NCBI RefSeq assembly: GCF_003075415.1
Contig: NZ_QDAH01000008.1
Span: 94,889 to 158,888, forward strand
DNA from: Microvirga sp. KLBC 81
Lineage (GTDB): Bacteria; Pseudomonadota; Alphaproteobacteria; Rhizobiales; Beijerinckiaceae
Direction of reading: 5' to 3'
DNA length: 64,000 bases
The notes under the pieces were generated by a model that was not told the DNA's origin, made no database searches, and saw only the letters and a list, made by a program, of their open reading frames with translations. The translations under genes were made by a program, and so were the position numbers. This document shows positions 17,659-26,292 of this stretch, one piece after another. The stretch's first letter is position 1; each line of letters opens with the position of its first letter.

Positions 17659-19056
17659 ATGATGCGCAGCAGGAAATTCGTCAGCTCCGATGACGTCCGC
17701 ACGATGTTCTCGCGGGCCATGTCCGACATGTACCGGGCCGAGGTCCCGCAGTACGGAACCCTCATGGAGCTGGTCGCCGACGTGAATGCCGCGACCTTGG
17801 CTGCCAACCCGGACCTGAAGGAGCAACTCGCCCGGGCGGATGAGCTGGAGCGGCTGGACCTTGAGAGGCATGGAGCGATCCGGCTTGGCACGGCCGATGA
17901 GCTTGCGACCATGCGGCGCCTGTTTGCCGTCATGGGAATGGCGCCGGTCGGCTACTATGACCTCTCTGTCGCCGGAGTGCCGGTCCATTCGACGGCCTTC
18001 CGGCCCATCGATGATGCCTCCCTTGGGAGAAACCCGTTCCGCGTCTTCACCTCGCTGCTGCGTCTGGAACTCATCGAAGACGAGGCTCTGCGTAGCGAGG
18101 CGGCGGCTATCCTGGAGCGGCGGCAAATCTTTACGGACGGCGCACTCCGGCTCATCGAGAGGTTCGAGACAGCAGGCGGGCTGACGCAACCTGAGGCGGA
18201 GGAGTTCGTACGCGAGGCGCTCGAGACCTTCCGCTGGCACAGCGAGGCGACGGTCGACGCCAATACCTACAAAAAGCTTCACGATGCCCACCGCCTGATC
18301 GCGGATGTCGTGAGCTTCAAGGGGCCGCATATCAATCACCTGACCCCGCGCACCCTGGATATCGATGCCGTTCAAGCAGGCATGCCCAAGCGGGGCATCG
18401 CCGCCAAGGCGGTGATCGAGGGGCCGCCGACCCGCGCTTGTCCCATTCTCCTGCGCCAGACCAGCTTCAAGGCGCTGGAGGAGCCGATCCTGTTCAAAGG
18501 GGAGGGGGATGCCCAGAGCGGCACCCATACCGCCCGCTTCGGTGAGATCGAGCAACGCGGTATCGCGCTCACGCGCAAGGGTCGTGCGCTCTACGACGAA
18601 CTGCTGGCCTCGGTTCGCGATGAAGGGAGCGCAGGCAATTCATTCTCGGACTATCCCACCCGGCTCGCCGAGGCTTTCCGGCGCTTCCCGGACAGCTATG
18701 AGGGGATCCGCGCGCGGGAGCTCGGCTTCTTCCGGTATTCATTGACGGAGTCCGGCGCCGCCGCTTCCGGCTTGGACCTGATGATCATGGACGACCTGAT
18801 CGCAGCCGGTCACGTGAAGGCCGATCCGATTGTCTACGAGGACTTTCTGCCCGTCAGCGCAGCCGGCATCTTCCAGTCCAACCTCGGCGGCACGGAGCAG
18901 AAGAGCTATTCGGCCAATGCCAACCGCGATGCCTTCGAGGCGGCGCTGGGAGCGTCCGTCCTGGACGAGTTCTCCCTCTACGAGCAGGCGCAGGCACGCT
19001 CGATCGAGGCGGTTCGGGCAGCCCTGCGGGACGGGCGTCAGTCATCTGCGGCCTGA
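17659..19056 (+). CDS. hglS: 2-oxoadipate dioxygenase/decarboxylase (DUF1338, HglS/YdcJ)
   Basis: A 465-residue DUF1338 protein. HglS of Pseudomonas putida is an Fe(II) enzyme that converts 2-oxoadipate with O2 to D-2-hydroxyglutarate and CO2, ending the aminoadipate route of lysine catabolism. Residues in the expected places are His71 and Arg75 (ERHGAIRLG), His227 (GPHINHLTPR) and Glu296 (RFGEIEQRG), matching the described metal and substrate ligands. It starts at an ATG after AAGGTAGGGG. The next two genes encode upstream steps of the same pathway, which supports this call over a generic DUF1338 annotation. Confidence 0.88.
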   Translation: MMRSRKFVSSDDVRTMFSRAMSDMYRAEVPQYGTLMELVADVNAATLAANPDLKEQLARADELERLDLERHGAIRLGTADELATMRRLFAVMGMAPVGYYDLSVAGVPVHSTAFRPIDDASLGRNPFRVFTSLLRLELIEDEALRSEAAAILERRQIFTDGALRLIERFETAGGLTQPEAEEFVREALETFRWHSEATVDANTYKKLHDAHRLIADVVSFKGPHINHLTPRTLDIDAVQAGMPKRGIAAKAVIEGPPTRACPILLRQTSFKALEEPILFKGEGDAQSGTHTARFGEIEQRGIALTRKGRALYDELLASVRDEGSAGNSFSDYPTRLAEAFRRFPDSYEGIRARELGFFRYSLTESGAAASGLDLMIMDDLIAAGHVKADPIVYEDFLPVSAAGIFQSNLGGTEQKSYSANANRDAFEAALGASVLDEFSLYEQAQARSIEAVRAALRDGRQSSAA

Positions 19057-19088
19057 CCACGTCTTCCGCATCTTGAAGGATAATCCGC

Positions 19089-20372
19089 ATGAGAAACGAT
19101 CCACGCAGCCACGGCCTCTGGGAACGCTCGGCTCCCCCGGCCCCTCCCACATCACCTCTCTCGGCCGATATGACCGCCGACGTCGTGGTGGTCGGCGCGG
19201 GTTTCACCGGCCTTTCCGCGGCGCTCCATCTCGCAGAGGCAGGTGCGTCCGTGGTGGTCCTGGAGGGCGTCGAGATCGGCTTCGGCGGTTCGGGACGCAA
19301 TGTCGGCCTCGTCAATGCCGGCATGTGGGTGATGCCTGACGACCTACCGGGTGAACTGGGCGAGGTCTACGGCAACCGTCTGCTTCACCTGCTTGGCGAC
19401 GCGCCAAGGCTTGTGTTCGAACTGGTCGAGAAACACGCCATTGCCTGCGAGATCGAGCGCACCGGCACGCTCCACTGCGCGGTCGGCGTCAAAGGCTTTG
19501 CCGAACTCCAGGAGCGGGCGCGGCAATGGCAGGCACGGGGCGCACCGGTGCACCTGCTCGATGCGGAGGAGACGGCTCGCAAGGTTGGTACCACCGCCTA
19601 TACCGGCTCGCTGCTCGACCTTCGCGCCGGAACCATACAGCCGTTGGCCTATGCCCGCGGGCTCGCCGCGGCGGCAATCAAGGCGGGAGCCCGGATCTTC
19701 ACCTCAAGCCCCGTGGTGGACGCGCAGGAGGCCGATAGCGGATGGCTGGTGCGCACCGGGGGCGGCTCCGTGCGGGCCAGGTGGGTGATCGTCGCCACGA
19801 ACGCCTACACGACCAGCGTGTGGCCGCAGATCCGCGCCGAGCTCGTGCATCTTCCCTATTTCAATCTTGCCACCAGGCCGCTTGGCGACAACCTGCATAA
19901 CACGATCCTGCCGGAGCGGCAGGGTGTCTGGGACACGAAGGAGATCCTGAGCTCCTTCCGCTTCGACCAGCAGGGGCGGCTTGTCTTTGGCAGCGTCGGT
20001 GCACTTCGGGGGCCGGGCCGCTCCATCCATCCCAACTGGGGTCGCCGTGCACTCCGAAAGCTGTTCCCCCAGCTCGCAGACGTTGAGTTCGAATACGAGT
20101 GGTACGGCAGCATCGGCATGACCACCAACAACTTGCCGCGGTTCCACAGGCTGGCCCGGAACGTGGTCTCGTTCAGCGGCTACAACGGCCGCGGCATCGC
20201 GCCGGGAACCACCTTCGGGCGCACGCTTGCGCGGCTTGTCCTGGGCGAGATCGCCGAGGCTGATCTGCCGCTGCCGCTGACCGATCCCGAGCCGGTCCGG
20301 TACCGGGCGGTCAAGGAAACCTATTACGAGGTCGGGGCCCAGATCGCTCATGCCGCCACGGACCGCCTCTGA
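19089..20372 (+). CDS. FAD-dependent oxidase, probable L-pipecolate oxidase (AmaA-like)
   Basis: A 427-residue DAO-fold oxidoreductase. The FAD dinucleotide-binding motif is VVVVGAGFTGLSAALHLAEA, followed by GFGGSGRNVGLVNAG. Late FAD contacts are in SGYNGRGIAPGTTFG. By family alone it could be a gamma-glutamylputrescine or other amine oxidase. The placement between hglS and a piperideine-6-carboxylate/aminoadipate semialdehyde dehydrogenase argues for L-pipecolate oxidase, as in the P. putida amaAB genes. It follows hglS by 32 bases and is probably in the same operon. Confidence 0.75.
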   Translation: MRNDPRSHGLWERSAPPAPPTSPLSADMTADVVVVGAGFTGLSAALHLAEAGASVVVLEGVEIGFGGSGRNVGLVNAGMWVMPDDLPGELGEVYGNRLLHLLGDAPRLVFELVEKHAIACEIERTGTLHCAVGVKGFAELQERARQWQARGAPVHLLDAEETARKVGTTAYTGSLLDLRAGTIQPLAYARGLAAAAIKAGARIFTSSPVVDAQEADSGWLVRTGGGSVRARWVIVATNAYTTSVWPQIRAELVHLPYFNLATRPLGDNLHNTILPERQGVWDTKEILSSFRFDQQGRLVFGSVGALRGPGRSIHPNWGRRALRKLFPQLADVEFEYEWYGSIGMTTNNLPRFHRLARNVVSFSGYNGRGIAPGTTFGRTLARLVLGEIAEADLPLPLTDPEPVRYRAVKETYYEVGAQIAHAATDRL

Positions 20373-20436
20373 CAACCGCGACACGTAAGCAAGCCGTTCA
20401 ATCGCCATCCTCTTCATTTCGACAAAGGGTTCCAAG

Positions 20437-21975
20437 ATGTCCCGATCCTCCATTACTACCGAGGTCCACGGCCTCCTCCGACAGTTTGGCGTCTCCATCA
20501 ACCGCTTCACCGGCGACACGCTCGAGGTGCGTTCACCGATCACTGGCGAGGCGATCGCCAATGTTGCCGAGGTCAGCGCTGCGGAGGCCCGCGAGACCAT
20601 CGCCCGGTCGCAGGCTGCCTTTCTCCAGTGGCGAAGTGTTCCGGCACCTCGCCGCGGCGAACTCGTGCGCCTTCTGGGCGAGGAACTGCGCGCCAACAAG
20701 GAAGCGCTCGGGCGGCTCGTGACCCTCGAGGTCGGCAAGGTCATCTCCGAGGGCCTCGGGGAGGTCCAGGAGATGATCGACATCTGCGACTTCGCGGTCG
20801 GTCTCTCCCGCCAGCTCTACGGACTGACGATCCAGTCCGAGCGGCCCGACCATCGATTGACTGAGCAGTGGCATCCCGCCGGCGTGGTCGGCGTCATCTC
20901 CGCCTTCAACTTCCCCGTGGCCGTCTGGTCGTGGAATGCGGCGCTCGCCTTCATCTGCGGTGACTCGGTGGTGTGGAAGCCGTCCGAGAAGACGCCACTG
21001 ACGGCGCTTGCCGTAGACGCCTTGTTCCGCCGGGCCGTGCGGCGCTTCGGCGACGCACCGGAGGGGCTGAGCACCCTGCTCATCGGCGGCCGCGACATCG
21101 GTGAGCTGCTGGTCGACGATGCACGCGTGCCCGTCGTCTCCGCCACCGGATCGACCCGGATGGGGCGCGCGGTGGGCGAGCGGGTCGCCCGCAGGTTCGG
21201 AAAGGCGATCCTGGAGCTCGGCGGTAACAATGCCTCCATCGTCACTCCTTCGGCCGACCTCGATCTGACGCTCCGTGCCGTCGCCTTCGGCGCCATGGGC
21301 ACGGCCGGCCAGCGTTGCACGACGCTCCGACGCCTCATCGTTCATGAGAGCGTCTATGACGCGTTGGTGCCGAAGCTCGTCTCGGTCTACCAAGGGATCT
21401 CGGTCGGCAGCCCCATCGACAGTGACGCGCTCGTGGGGCCGCTGATCGACCGCGGTGCCTTCGAGGCAATGGAGAGAAGTCTTGACGCAGCGAGAGCCTG
21501 TGGCGGGATCGTTCATGGCGGCGAGCGGGTGAAGGTGAACGGAGAGGCGTCCTTCTACGTCCGTCCGGCGCTGGTGGAGATGCCGGAGCAGACCGGCCCC
21601 GTGGTGGAGGAAACCTTCGCGCCGATCCTGTACGTGCTCAAGTACCGCGACCTTGACGAAGCCATCGCGCTCCAGAACGGAGTGCCGCAGGGATTGTCCT
21701 CCTCCATTTTCGCGACCGACATCCGCGAGGTGGAGCGCTTCCTCTCCGCTGCCGGGTCGGATTGCGGCATTGCCAACGTCAACATGGGCCCCTCGGGCGC
21801 GGAGATCGGAGGGGCCTTCGGTGGGGAGAAGGAGACCGGCGGAGGACGCGAGAGCGGGTCGGATGCCTGGCGCGGCTACATGCGTCGTCAGACCAACACC
21901 ATCAACTACGGCCGCACGCTCCCCCTTGCCCAAGGCGTGAAGTTCGACGTCGATGCAGGCTCGGCCTTGGCGTAG
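20437..21975 (+). CDS. amaB: Aminoadipate semialdehyde / piperideine-6-carboxylate dehydrogenase (ALDH7)
   Basis: A 512-residue aldehyde dehydrogenase of the ALDH7 (antiquitin) type. The general base lies in ILELGGNNASIV and the catalytic Cys in GTAGQRCTTLRRL. The C-terminal segment GGEKETGGGRESGSDAW matches ALDH7 proteins. It oxidises 2-aminoadipate semialdehyde, in equilibrium with piperideine-6-carboxylate, to 2-aminoadipate using NAD(P)+. It follows the oxidase by 64 bases and completes the set pipecolate to aminoadipate, with hglS acting later. The aminotransferase giving 2-oxoadipate is not in the window. Confidence 0.9.
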   Translation: MSRSSITTEVHGLLRQFGVSINRFTGDTLEVRSPITGEAIANVAEVSAAEARETIARSQAAFLQWRSVPAPRRGELVRLLGEELRANKEALGRLVTLEVGKVISEGLGEVQEMIDICDFAVGLSRQLYGLTIQSERPDHRLTEQWHPAGVVGVISAFNFPVAVWSWNAALAFICGDSVVWKPSEKTPLTALAVDALFRRAVRRFGDAPEGLSTLLIGGRDIGELLVDDARVPVVSATGSTRMGRAVGERVARRFGKAILELGGNNASIVTPSADLDLTLRAVAFGAMGTAGQRCTTLRRLIVHESVYDALVPKLVSVYQGISVGSPIDSDALVGPLIDRGAFEAMERSLDAARACGGIVHGGERVKVNGEASFYVRPALVEMPEQTGPVVEETFAPILYVLKYRDLDEAIALQNGVPQGLSSSIFATDIREVERFLSAAGSDCGIANVNMGPSGAEIGGAFGGEKETGGGRESGSDAWRGYMRRQTNTINYGRTLPLAQGVKFDVDAGSALA

Positions 21976-22199
21976 CGGGTCGGGTCTGCCACCACTGCGC
22001 AAGATGACACGGTAAAGCCGGGAAGAGGCCAACTCATCCCTTTCCTGCTTGGACGTTCAGGTGAATGTCTCCAATCTCTCGCGTCCCGGAAGTAACGCTT
22101 TGGTCTACTCGCCCGGCCCCAGGCAGACTTTCCCCAAAGGGATCTTCAGGGTCTGACCCGATGCCGCCCTTCGCGTCGATGGCGTGCCCGACCCGGGGC

Positions 22200-22369
22200 G
22201 CGACCAGCCCGTGTCGGCGGCGATCGGCTGGGCGAGCACGGCGGGCAGGTAGAAGGACGAGCCCCCAGGCGAGGATCTGGGTGAGGCCGAGGGTGGTGAT
22301 GACCACCCTCTGGCTCGGCTTCGATGTCGCTGAACTTCCGGCGACGGCTTCGCTCAATGACTGGGACAC
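22200..22369 (-). pseudogene. N-terminal remnant of an MFS transporter
   Basis: Reading leftward from a GTG at 22369, one frame gives QRVVITTLGLTQILAWG. After a +2 shift the next frame continues SSFYLPAVLAQPIAADTGW. Joined, they form the start of an MFS permease of the type found beside ars genes. The similarity stops soon after and the rest of the gene is missing. It starts ten bases after the flavoprotein stop, so it was probably the last gene of the ars-like operon. Confidence 0.72.
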
Positions 22370-22378
22370 CTGCGGATC

Positions 22379-23824
22379 TCAACAGCAGCAGGCCAGTTCA
22401 GCAATCTTCTCCGAGACCTTCCGATCCGGCATATCCATAGGGCCGCAGCCGCAGCCCGACTTGCCCTCGGCTTTTGCCTCGGCATCCGCAGCGCAGCAGG
22501 CATCGACCTCTGCAGGGGCAGGCCCGCCGCAGCATCCCGACGATGCGGTCGCCGCATCCGCAGGAAGGTTCGTCGAGCATACGCCCGTCTCCGGCAGCAC
22601 GAGGTGGATGTCGTCCGCTGCGGCCAGATCACCGGCAATCGCCGCCACGACCGAACGCACCTGCTCGTACCCGGTGAGCATCAGGAAGGTCGGGGCGCGG
22701 CCATAGCTCTTGATGCCGACCGTGTAGAAGCCCGGCTCGGGATGGGCGAGCTCGCGATGACCGTGCGGCGGGACGGATCCGCAGGAATGCAGGTTCGGGT
22801 CGATCAGCGGCCCGAGCGCCTTCGAGCTCTCCAGCCACGAGTCGAGGTCGAGCCGCAGCTCGCGTGTGAGATTGAGGTCCGGGCGCTGTCCGGTGGCGGC
22901 CACGATCCGGTCGATCGGGCCAACCTCGCGGGTGCCCTGTGCCGTTTCGCCCTCGACCACGACCTGCCCGCCAACGGCCCTGACGCGGACCACGGAGAGC
23001 CCGGCCACCAGGGTAACTCGTCCGCTGTCGACGAGCGCCTTGAGGTTGGAGCCGAGTTCGCCCCGCGCCGGGAGCTGGTCGGCCCGGCCGCCGCCGTAGA
23101 CCCGCATCAGATTCTCCCCGCGGGTCGCCCACACGATGGAGGTCGCGGGATTGCGCTCCGCCAGTCGGGCGAGGTCGAGGAGCACGTTGGCGGCCGAGTG
23201 CCCGGCGCCGACCACCAGCGTCGTCCTGCCCTCGTAGGCCGCGCGGTCGCGTCCGAGCACGTCCGGAATGCCGTAGGCGATATGCCCGGCATACTCGGCC
23301 TCGCCCTCGGCGAGGATCCCGCCCGCCCCCAAAGGATTCGGGGCCGTCCACGTGCCGGAGGCGTCGATCACCGCCCGCGCCAGGTCGCGCCGTATCGCAC
23401 CGTTGCCGTCCGATACGGCGAGCACGAAGGCCCTGGTCTCGCGGCCCTTGCTGAGAACCTTGTCGGCACCCCGGCGGGTGATGGCTGTCACCTTGGCACC
23501 AGTCTCGATCGCGGCCGCCATCTCGGGCGTCGCGGCCAGCGGATTGAGATAGGCTTCATAGAGGTCTGCTCCCGTCGGCATCGCCTCGCCCGGCGGCTCC
23601 TGCCAACCATGGGACCGGAGCAGGGCGCGCGCCTCCGCGTCGGTGTTGTACTCCCATGGCGAGAACAGGCGGACGTGCCCCCAGTCGCGCACATTGGCGG
23701 CGACGGTGGCGCCAGCCTCGTAGACCTTCACGGGCAGCCCGCGCCGGATCAGGTGGGCGGCGGCGGCGAGGCCGACCGGGCCTGCGCCGATGACGGCAAC
23801 GGGAAGGTTATCAAGCGAGGTCAT
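22379..23824 (-). CDS. ArsO-like flavoprotein with cysteine-rich C-terminal tail
   Basis: A 481-residue FAD/NAD(P) oxidoreductase. FAD motif VAVIGAGPVGLAAAAHLIRR is at the N-terminus, and a second nucleotide motif LVVGAGHSAANVLLDLARL is mid-protein. It resembles ars-operon flavoproteins (ArsO-like monooxygenases). The last 60 or so residues carry many cysteines: SGCCGG, DACCAADAE, SGCGCG and a final ELACCC. Such a tail could bind a metalloid or metal. It lies downstream of arsR and a DUF1127-like gene. The reaction is not established, and detoxification of arsenic compounds is inferred from context. Confidence 0.78.
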   Translation of the reverse strand: MTSLDNLPVAVIGAGPVGLAAAAHLIRRGLPVKVYEAGATVAANVRDWGHVRLFSPWEYNTDAEARALLRSHGWQEPPGEAMPTGADLYEAYLNPLAATPEMAAAIETGAKVTAITRRGADKVLSKGRETRAFVLAVSDGNGAIRRDLARAVIDASGTWTAPNPLGAGGILAEGEAEYAGHIAYGIPDVLGRDRAAYEGRTTLVVGAGHSAANVLLDLARLAERNPATSIVWATRGENLMRVYGGGRADQLPARGELGSNLKALVDSGRVTLVAGLSVVRVRAVGGQVVVEGETAQGTREVGPIDRIVAATGQRPDLNLTRELRLDLDSWLESSKALGPLIDPNLHSCGSVPPHGHRELAHPEPGFYTVGIKSYGRAPTFLMLTGYEQVRSVVAAIAGDLAAADDIHLVLPETGVCSTNLPADAATASSGCCGGPAPAEVDACCAADAEAKAEGKSGCGCGPMDMPDRKVSEKIAELACCC

Positions 23825-23839
23825 GAGAAGGCTCCTTGG

Positions 23840-24091
23840 TCAGGATCGGCAGCAGGAGACGGGTGCGGGGGCGATGACGCTGCGAAGGCGGGCGACGAAC
23901 TCGGCCCAACGCCGCGCCATGCCGGTGCAGCAGACGCGGCGGAGGCGCTCCACGGGGACGGCGTAGAGGTCTGTCCGGCGCAGGCCGATGTCGCGCAGGA
24001 TGTGATCACCGAGATCGGCAAGCGAGAGCATCTCGCGATGCGTGGGGGCAGGACACTCCCGGCCGAGGAGGGAGGAGAGAAGGAGCAGCAT
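23840..24091 (-). CDS. DUF1127-like small protein in the ars operon
   Basis: An 83-residue protein with LADLGDHILRDIGLRRTDL, the DUF1127 signature (LxDxxLRDIGLxR). It has extra cysteines (VCCTG, and CC near the C-terminus), as neighbouring ars-type proteins do. Start: the second of two close ATGs, six bases after AGGAG. It lies between arsR and the flavoprotein gene, 15 bases before the latter, with a palindrome just upstream. Its role is unknown. DUF1127 proteins studied elsewhere affect RNA or phosphate metabolism, which need not apply here. Confidence 0.65.
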   Translation of the reverse strand: MLLLLSSLLGRECPAPTHREMLSLADLGDHILRDIGLRRTDLYAVPVERLRRVCCTGMARRWAEFVARLRSVIAPAPVSCCRS

Positions 24092-24107
24092 CGGCATCTC
24101 CTGTATC

Positions 24108-24133
24108 GCTATTTCCGGTACAATGGAAATAGC
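24108..24133. promoter_or_regulatory. ArsR-type operator, perfect GCTATTTCC-N8-GGAAATAGC
   Basis: Nine-base arms at 24108-24116 and 24125-24133 are perfectly inverted around GGTACAAT. The site lies between arsR and the DUF1127-like gene, within 20 bases of that gene's start. It shares its arms with the site upstream of arsR. Confidence 0.65.
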
Positions 24134-24145
24134 AGGCAAAAATAA

Positions 24146-24463
24146 TCAGGCGGCGTTCTCCGCCTGGGTTGTGCATCCGGCGTCGGCGCAACACTCGTCG
24201 GCCAGGAAGCCGATGAGGCCGTTCATCGCCGGGTAGCTGGCCCGGCAGATCAGGGTCGTGGCCTGCCGCTCCTGCGTCACCAGTCCGGTCAGCAGAAGCC
24301 GCTGGAGGTGATGCGAGAGCGTCGAGGCCGGGATCTTGAGGCGCTCCTGGATCTGCCCGACGGGCAGTCCCGCCTCTCCGGCCCGCACCAGCGTACGGTA
24401 AACCTGGAGCCGGGTGGTGTTCCCGAGCGCTTCGAGCTGCTTGGCTGCTTGTTCGATGTTCAT
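24146..24463 (-). CDS. arsR: ArsR/SmtB-family repressor
   Basis: A 105-residue winged-helix repressor. Recognition region: IPASTLSHHLQRLLLTGLVT. The C-terminal ADECCADAGC holds three cysteines near the end, a layout of ArsR proteins that sense As(III) through C-terminal thiols rather than the ELCVC motif. No ribosome site precedes the ATG. The upstream base run GTTATTTCC touches the start codon, so the mRNA may be leaderless. It is first in a leftward operon with the DUF1127-like gene, the flavoprotein and a decayed MFS gene. Confidence 0.88.
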   Translation of the reverse strand: MNIEQAAKQLEALGNTTRLQVYRTLVRAGEAGLPVGQIQERLKIPASTLSHHLQRLLLTGLVTQERQATTLICRASYPAMNGLIGFLADECCADAGCTTQAENAA

Positions 24464-24500
24464 GGAAATAACGTGAAGCTGTTGGCAGGCGCTGTCAAGC

Positions 24501-24526
24501 GCTATTTCCAGAAATTTCGAAATAAC
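24501..24526. promoter_or_regulatory. ArsR-type operator upstream of arsR
   Basis: GCTATTTCC (24501-24509), an eight-base spacer and CGAAATAAC (24518-24526) repeat the 9-8-9 layout of the operator at 24108 with two mismatches in the right arm. A GGAAATA half-site also overlaps the arsR start codon region. Confidence 0.6.
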
Positions 24527-24534
24527 TGCCGGTA

Positions 24535-24846
24535 TGGACGCTCGTCACCCTCGCGGCGCTTCGGTTTCTCTCTTTCGCCAATGTGCCGGGGCTGCAGATT
24601 TACGTTGCCGAGCCCGCTAAGCAGTGTCGCCCGTGCGCGGTGATGTCGCCTAGGCGCTCAACATCGCGACCTTCAATCTCGGCATCGCTTTCGGGCGTGG
24701 GTTGGCGGCCACGGTGGTCTCATCACCCCTCGGGCTCGGCGCCACCCTGTGGGTCGGCGCAATCCTGGTTGCCGTCGCTCTCGTGCTGACGGATCTGGAG
24801 CGGCGCCCTCGACCGCTGCGCGGAGCCGGTCGGCCAGCCTGCATGA
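24535..24846 (+). pseudogene. C-terminal remnant of an MFS transporter
   Basis: One frame reads TLVTLAALRFLSFANVPGLQ. After a frameshift and a TAG stop the similarity resumes as ALNIATFNLGIAFG and SSPLGLGATLWVGAILVAVA. This is the late transmembrane part of a DHA1-type MFS permease. The upstream half is absent, and the fragment starts beside the arsR operator. It is oriented opposite to the MFS remnant at 22200. Confidence 0.72.
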
Positions 24847-25182
24847 CCGCTCGAGGCCACCTGCGAACTTTATCCCCTCAACCATGAAAATCGGCCCGAC
24901 GACGAGTGCCGGGCCGAACATACAGGAGAGCCCCTGCGCCTCTCTATGAGAAGCCGAGGTGCTTCAAAGGGAGAATAACTGCTGAAAGGCTGAAGGTGGA
25001 TCGCCAAGCAGACTTGGAAAACTGCAGAGCTTTCACGATGGGCGCGTAGAGGGCGGCTTACGGAAAGTGACCAAGACTCCCGCGCAAGTGCTATAATGCG
25101 TTTGCCATGGGCGTTCGTGAGCTGGATGGCCCTCCCGTGACCAGTGCAGCCTGAACGCGGTCCAGGGCCCGGGAGAGACGCC
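24847..25182. other. Intergenic region, no gene seen
   Basis: About 340 bases between the MFS remnant and the DUF2270 gene. Short ORFs overlap on both strands but none has a ribosome site or recognisable product. Confidence 0.4.
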
Positions 25183-25908
25183 ATGCTGACGGCAAACGAT
25201 CAACGCGCCACATCGGCTCTGAAGCCGACCATTACGCCGCCTGTTTTTCCGGGGACACCAACCGAGTTCATCAACCTCATAGCGCATTACCATCGCGCCG
25301 AGATCGCGCGGATGGCCGGCTGGCGGGACCGGATTGACCGCACCACCAACTGGGCCATCACAGTCGTGGCCGCCATGCTGTCGGTTTCATTGTCCACGCC
25401 GACAGCTCACCATGGTGTCCTGCTGTTCGCCATGATCCTGGTCTTGCTGCTGTTGGTGATCGAAGCGCGCCGCTATCGCTTCTTCGACGTCTACCGCAAC
25501 CGTGTGCGCCGGATGGAGCGGAACTACTATGCGCAGATCTTTTCGCCGGAGGATGGAACAACAGACGATTGGATTCACAAGCTGGGCGATGACCTGAGAA
25601 AGCCCCTGTTTCTGATTGGTCTCAACGAAGCGATCTCACGTCGTCTCCGCCGCAACTACTGCTGGATGTTCCTGATCCTGCTGCTTGCCTGGCTGGTCAA
25701 GACCACATTCATCAGAATGCAAGACAGTGCGATGGAGGCTCACATCGTGACATCCGTCGGGGAATGGGTGCGAAATGCAGCCGTTGGTCCAGTGCCGGGC
25801 TGGGCAGTGATCGTGGCCGTCACAATCTTTTATGGCTGGATACTTTATGCCTCGCTGCGCCAACCCAAGGGAGAGGGCGAGCTTGCCTTCGGCAATGTGC
25901 ATGTCTGA
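25183..25908 (+). CDS. DUF2270 integral membrane protein
   Basis: A 241-residue protein of the DUF2270 family. The cytoplasmic start contains FINLIAHYHRAEIARMAGWR and a basic DRIDRTTNW. Four likely transmembrane segments are WAITVVAAMLSVSL, GVLLFAMILVLLLLVI, CWMFLILLLAWLV and WAVIVAVTIFYGWILYA. The loop between them is rich in Arg (EARRYRFFDVYRNRVRRMER). The function is unknown. ATG at 25183 follows GGGAGAG. It stands alone between decayed genes and a repeat. Confidence 0.85.
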   Translation: MLTANDQRATSALKPTITPPVFPGTPTEFINLIAHYHRAEIARMAGWRDRIDRTTNWAITVVAAMLSVSLSTPTAHHGVLLFAMILVLLLLVIEARRYRFFDVYRNRVRRMERNYYAQIFSPEDGTTDDWIHKLGDDLRKPLFLIGLNEAISRRLRRNYCWMFLILLLAWLVKTTFIRMQDSAMEAHIVTSVGEWVRNAAVGPVPGWAVIVAVTIFYGWILYASLRQPKGEGELAFGNVHV

Positions 25909-26124
25909 GGCGGCGTTAAGAAGATGGCTGGCTGGTCGTCCCCACCTCGCGCCTATCCCTTCAATCCGGCATCACGCGGCTGAGTTGATTTCGGGCCGTG
26001 ACAGTCGCGCTGAGTTTCGACTGCCGGCTGTTCCTCCCGCAAGAAACGCTGCTACTGAAGAAATCCGACTCTCAACCAGATCTGATGGCTCTGTCGCACC
26101 GCGGGTGTGCCCCGGAATGCAGGG

Positions 26125-26259
26125 CTAGAGCTTCGGACCCGAAAGTGGATTTCACTTTCGGGTCCGAAGCTCATTCTCTGGAGGAGCGCATCGCTTGGCG
26201 CGGAAAACCGGGTCCACTTTTCGCTGACGCGGACCTTCGGTTCCGCACGATGCGCTAGG
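26125..26259. repeat. Interspersed palindromic repeat, copy 4
   Basis: It begins CTAGAGCTTCGGACCCGAAAG, has an internal hairpin (CGGACCCGAAAGTG / CACTTTCGGGTCCG) and ends GGTTCCGCACGATGCGCTAGG. It occupies most of the 384-base gap between the DUF2270 gene and the enoyl-CoA hydratase gene. No other gene is seen in that gap. Confidence 0.9.
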
Positions 26260-26292
26260 TCCTCGGAGCGGCATCGCGCCGCCCCAGGGCAA

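Noticed and set aside
20533..22032. A 499-codon minus-strand ORF across the amaB gene
   Set aside because: Antisense to a well-defined aldehyde dehydrogenase with all catalytic motifs.
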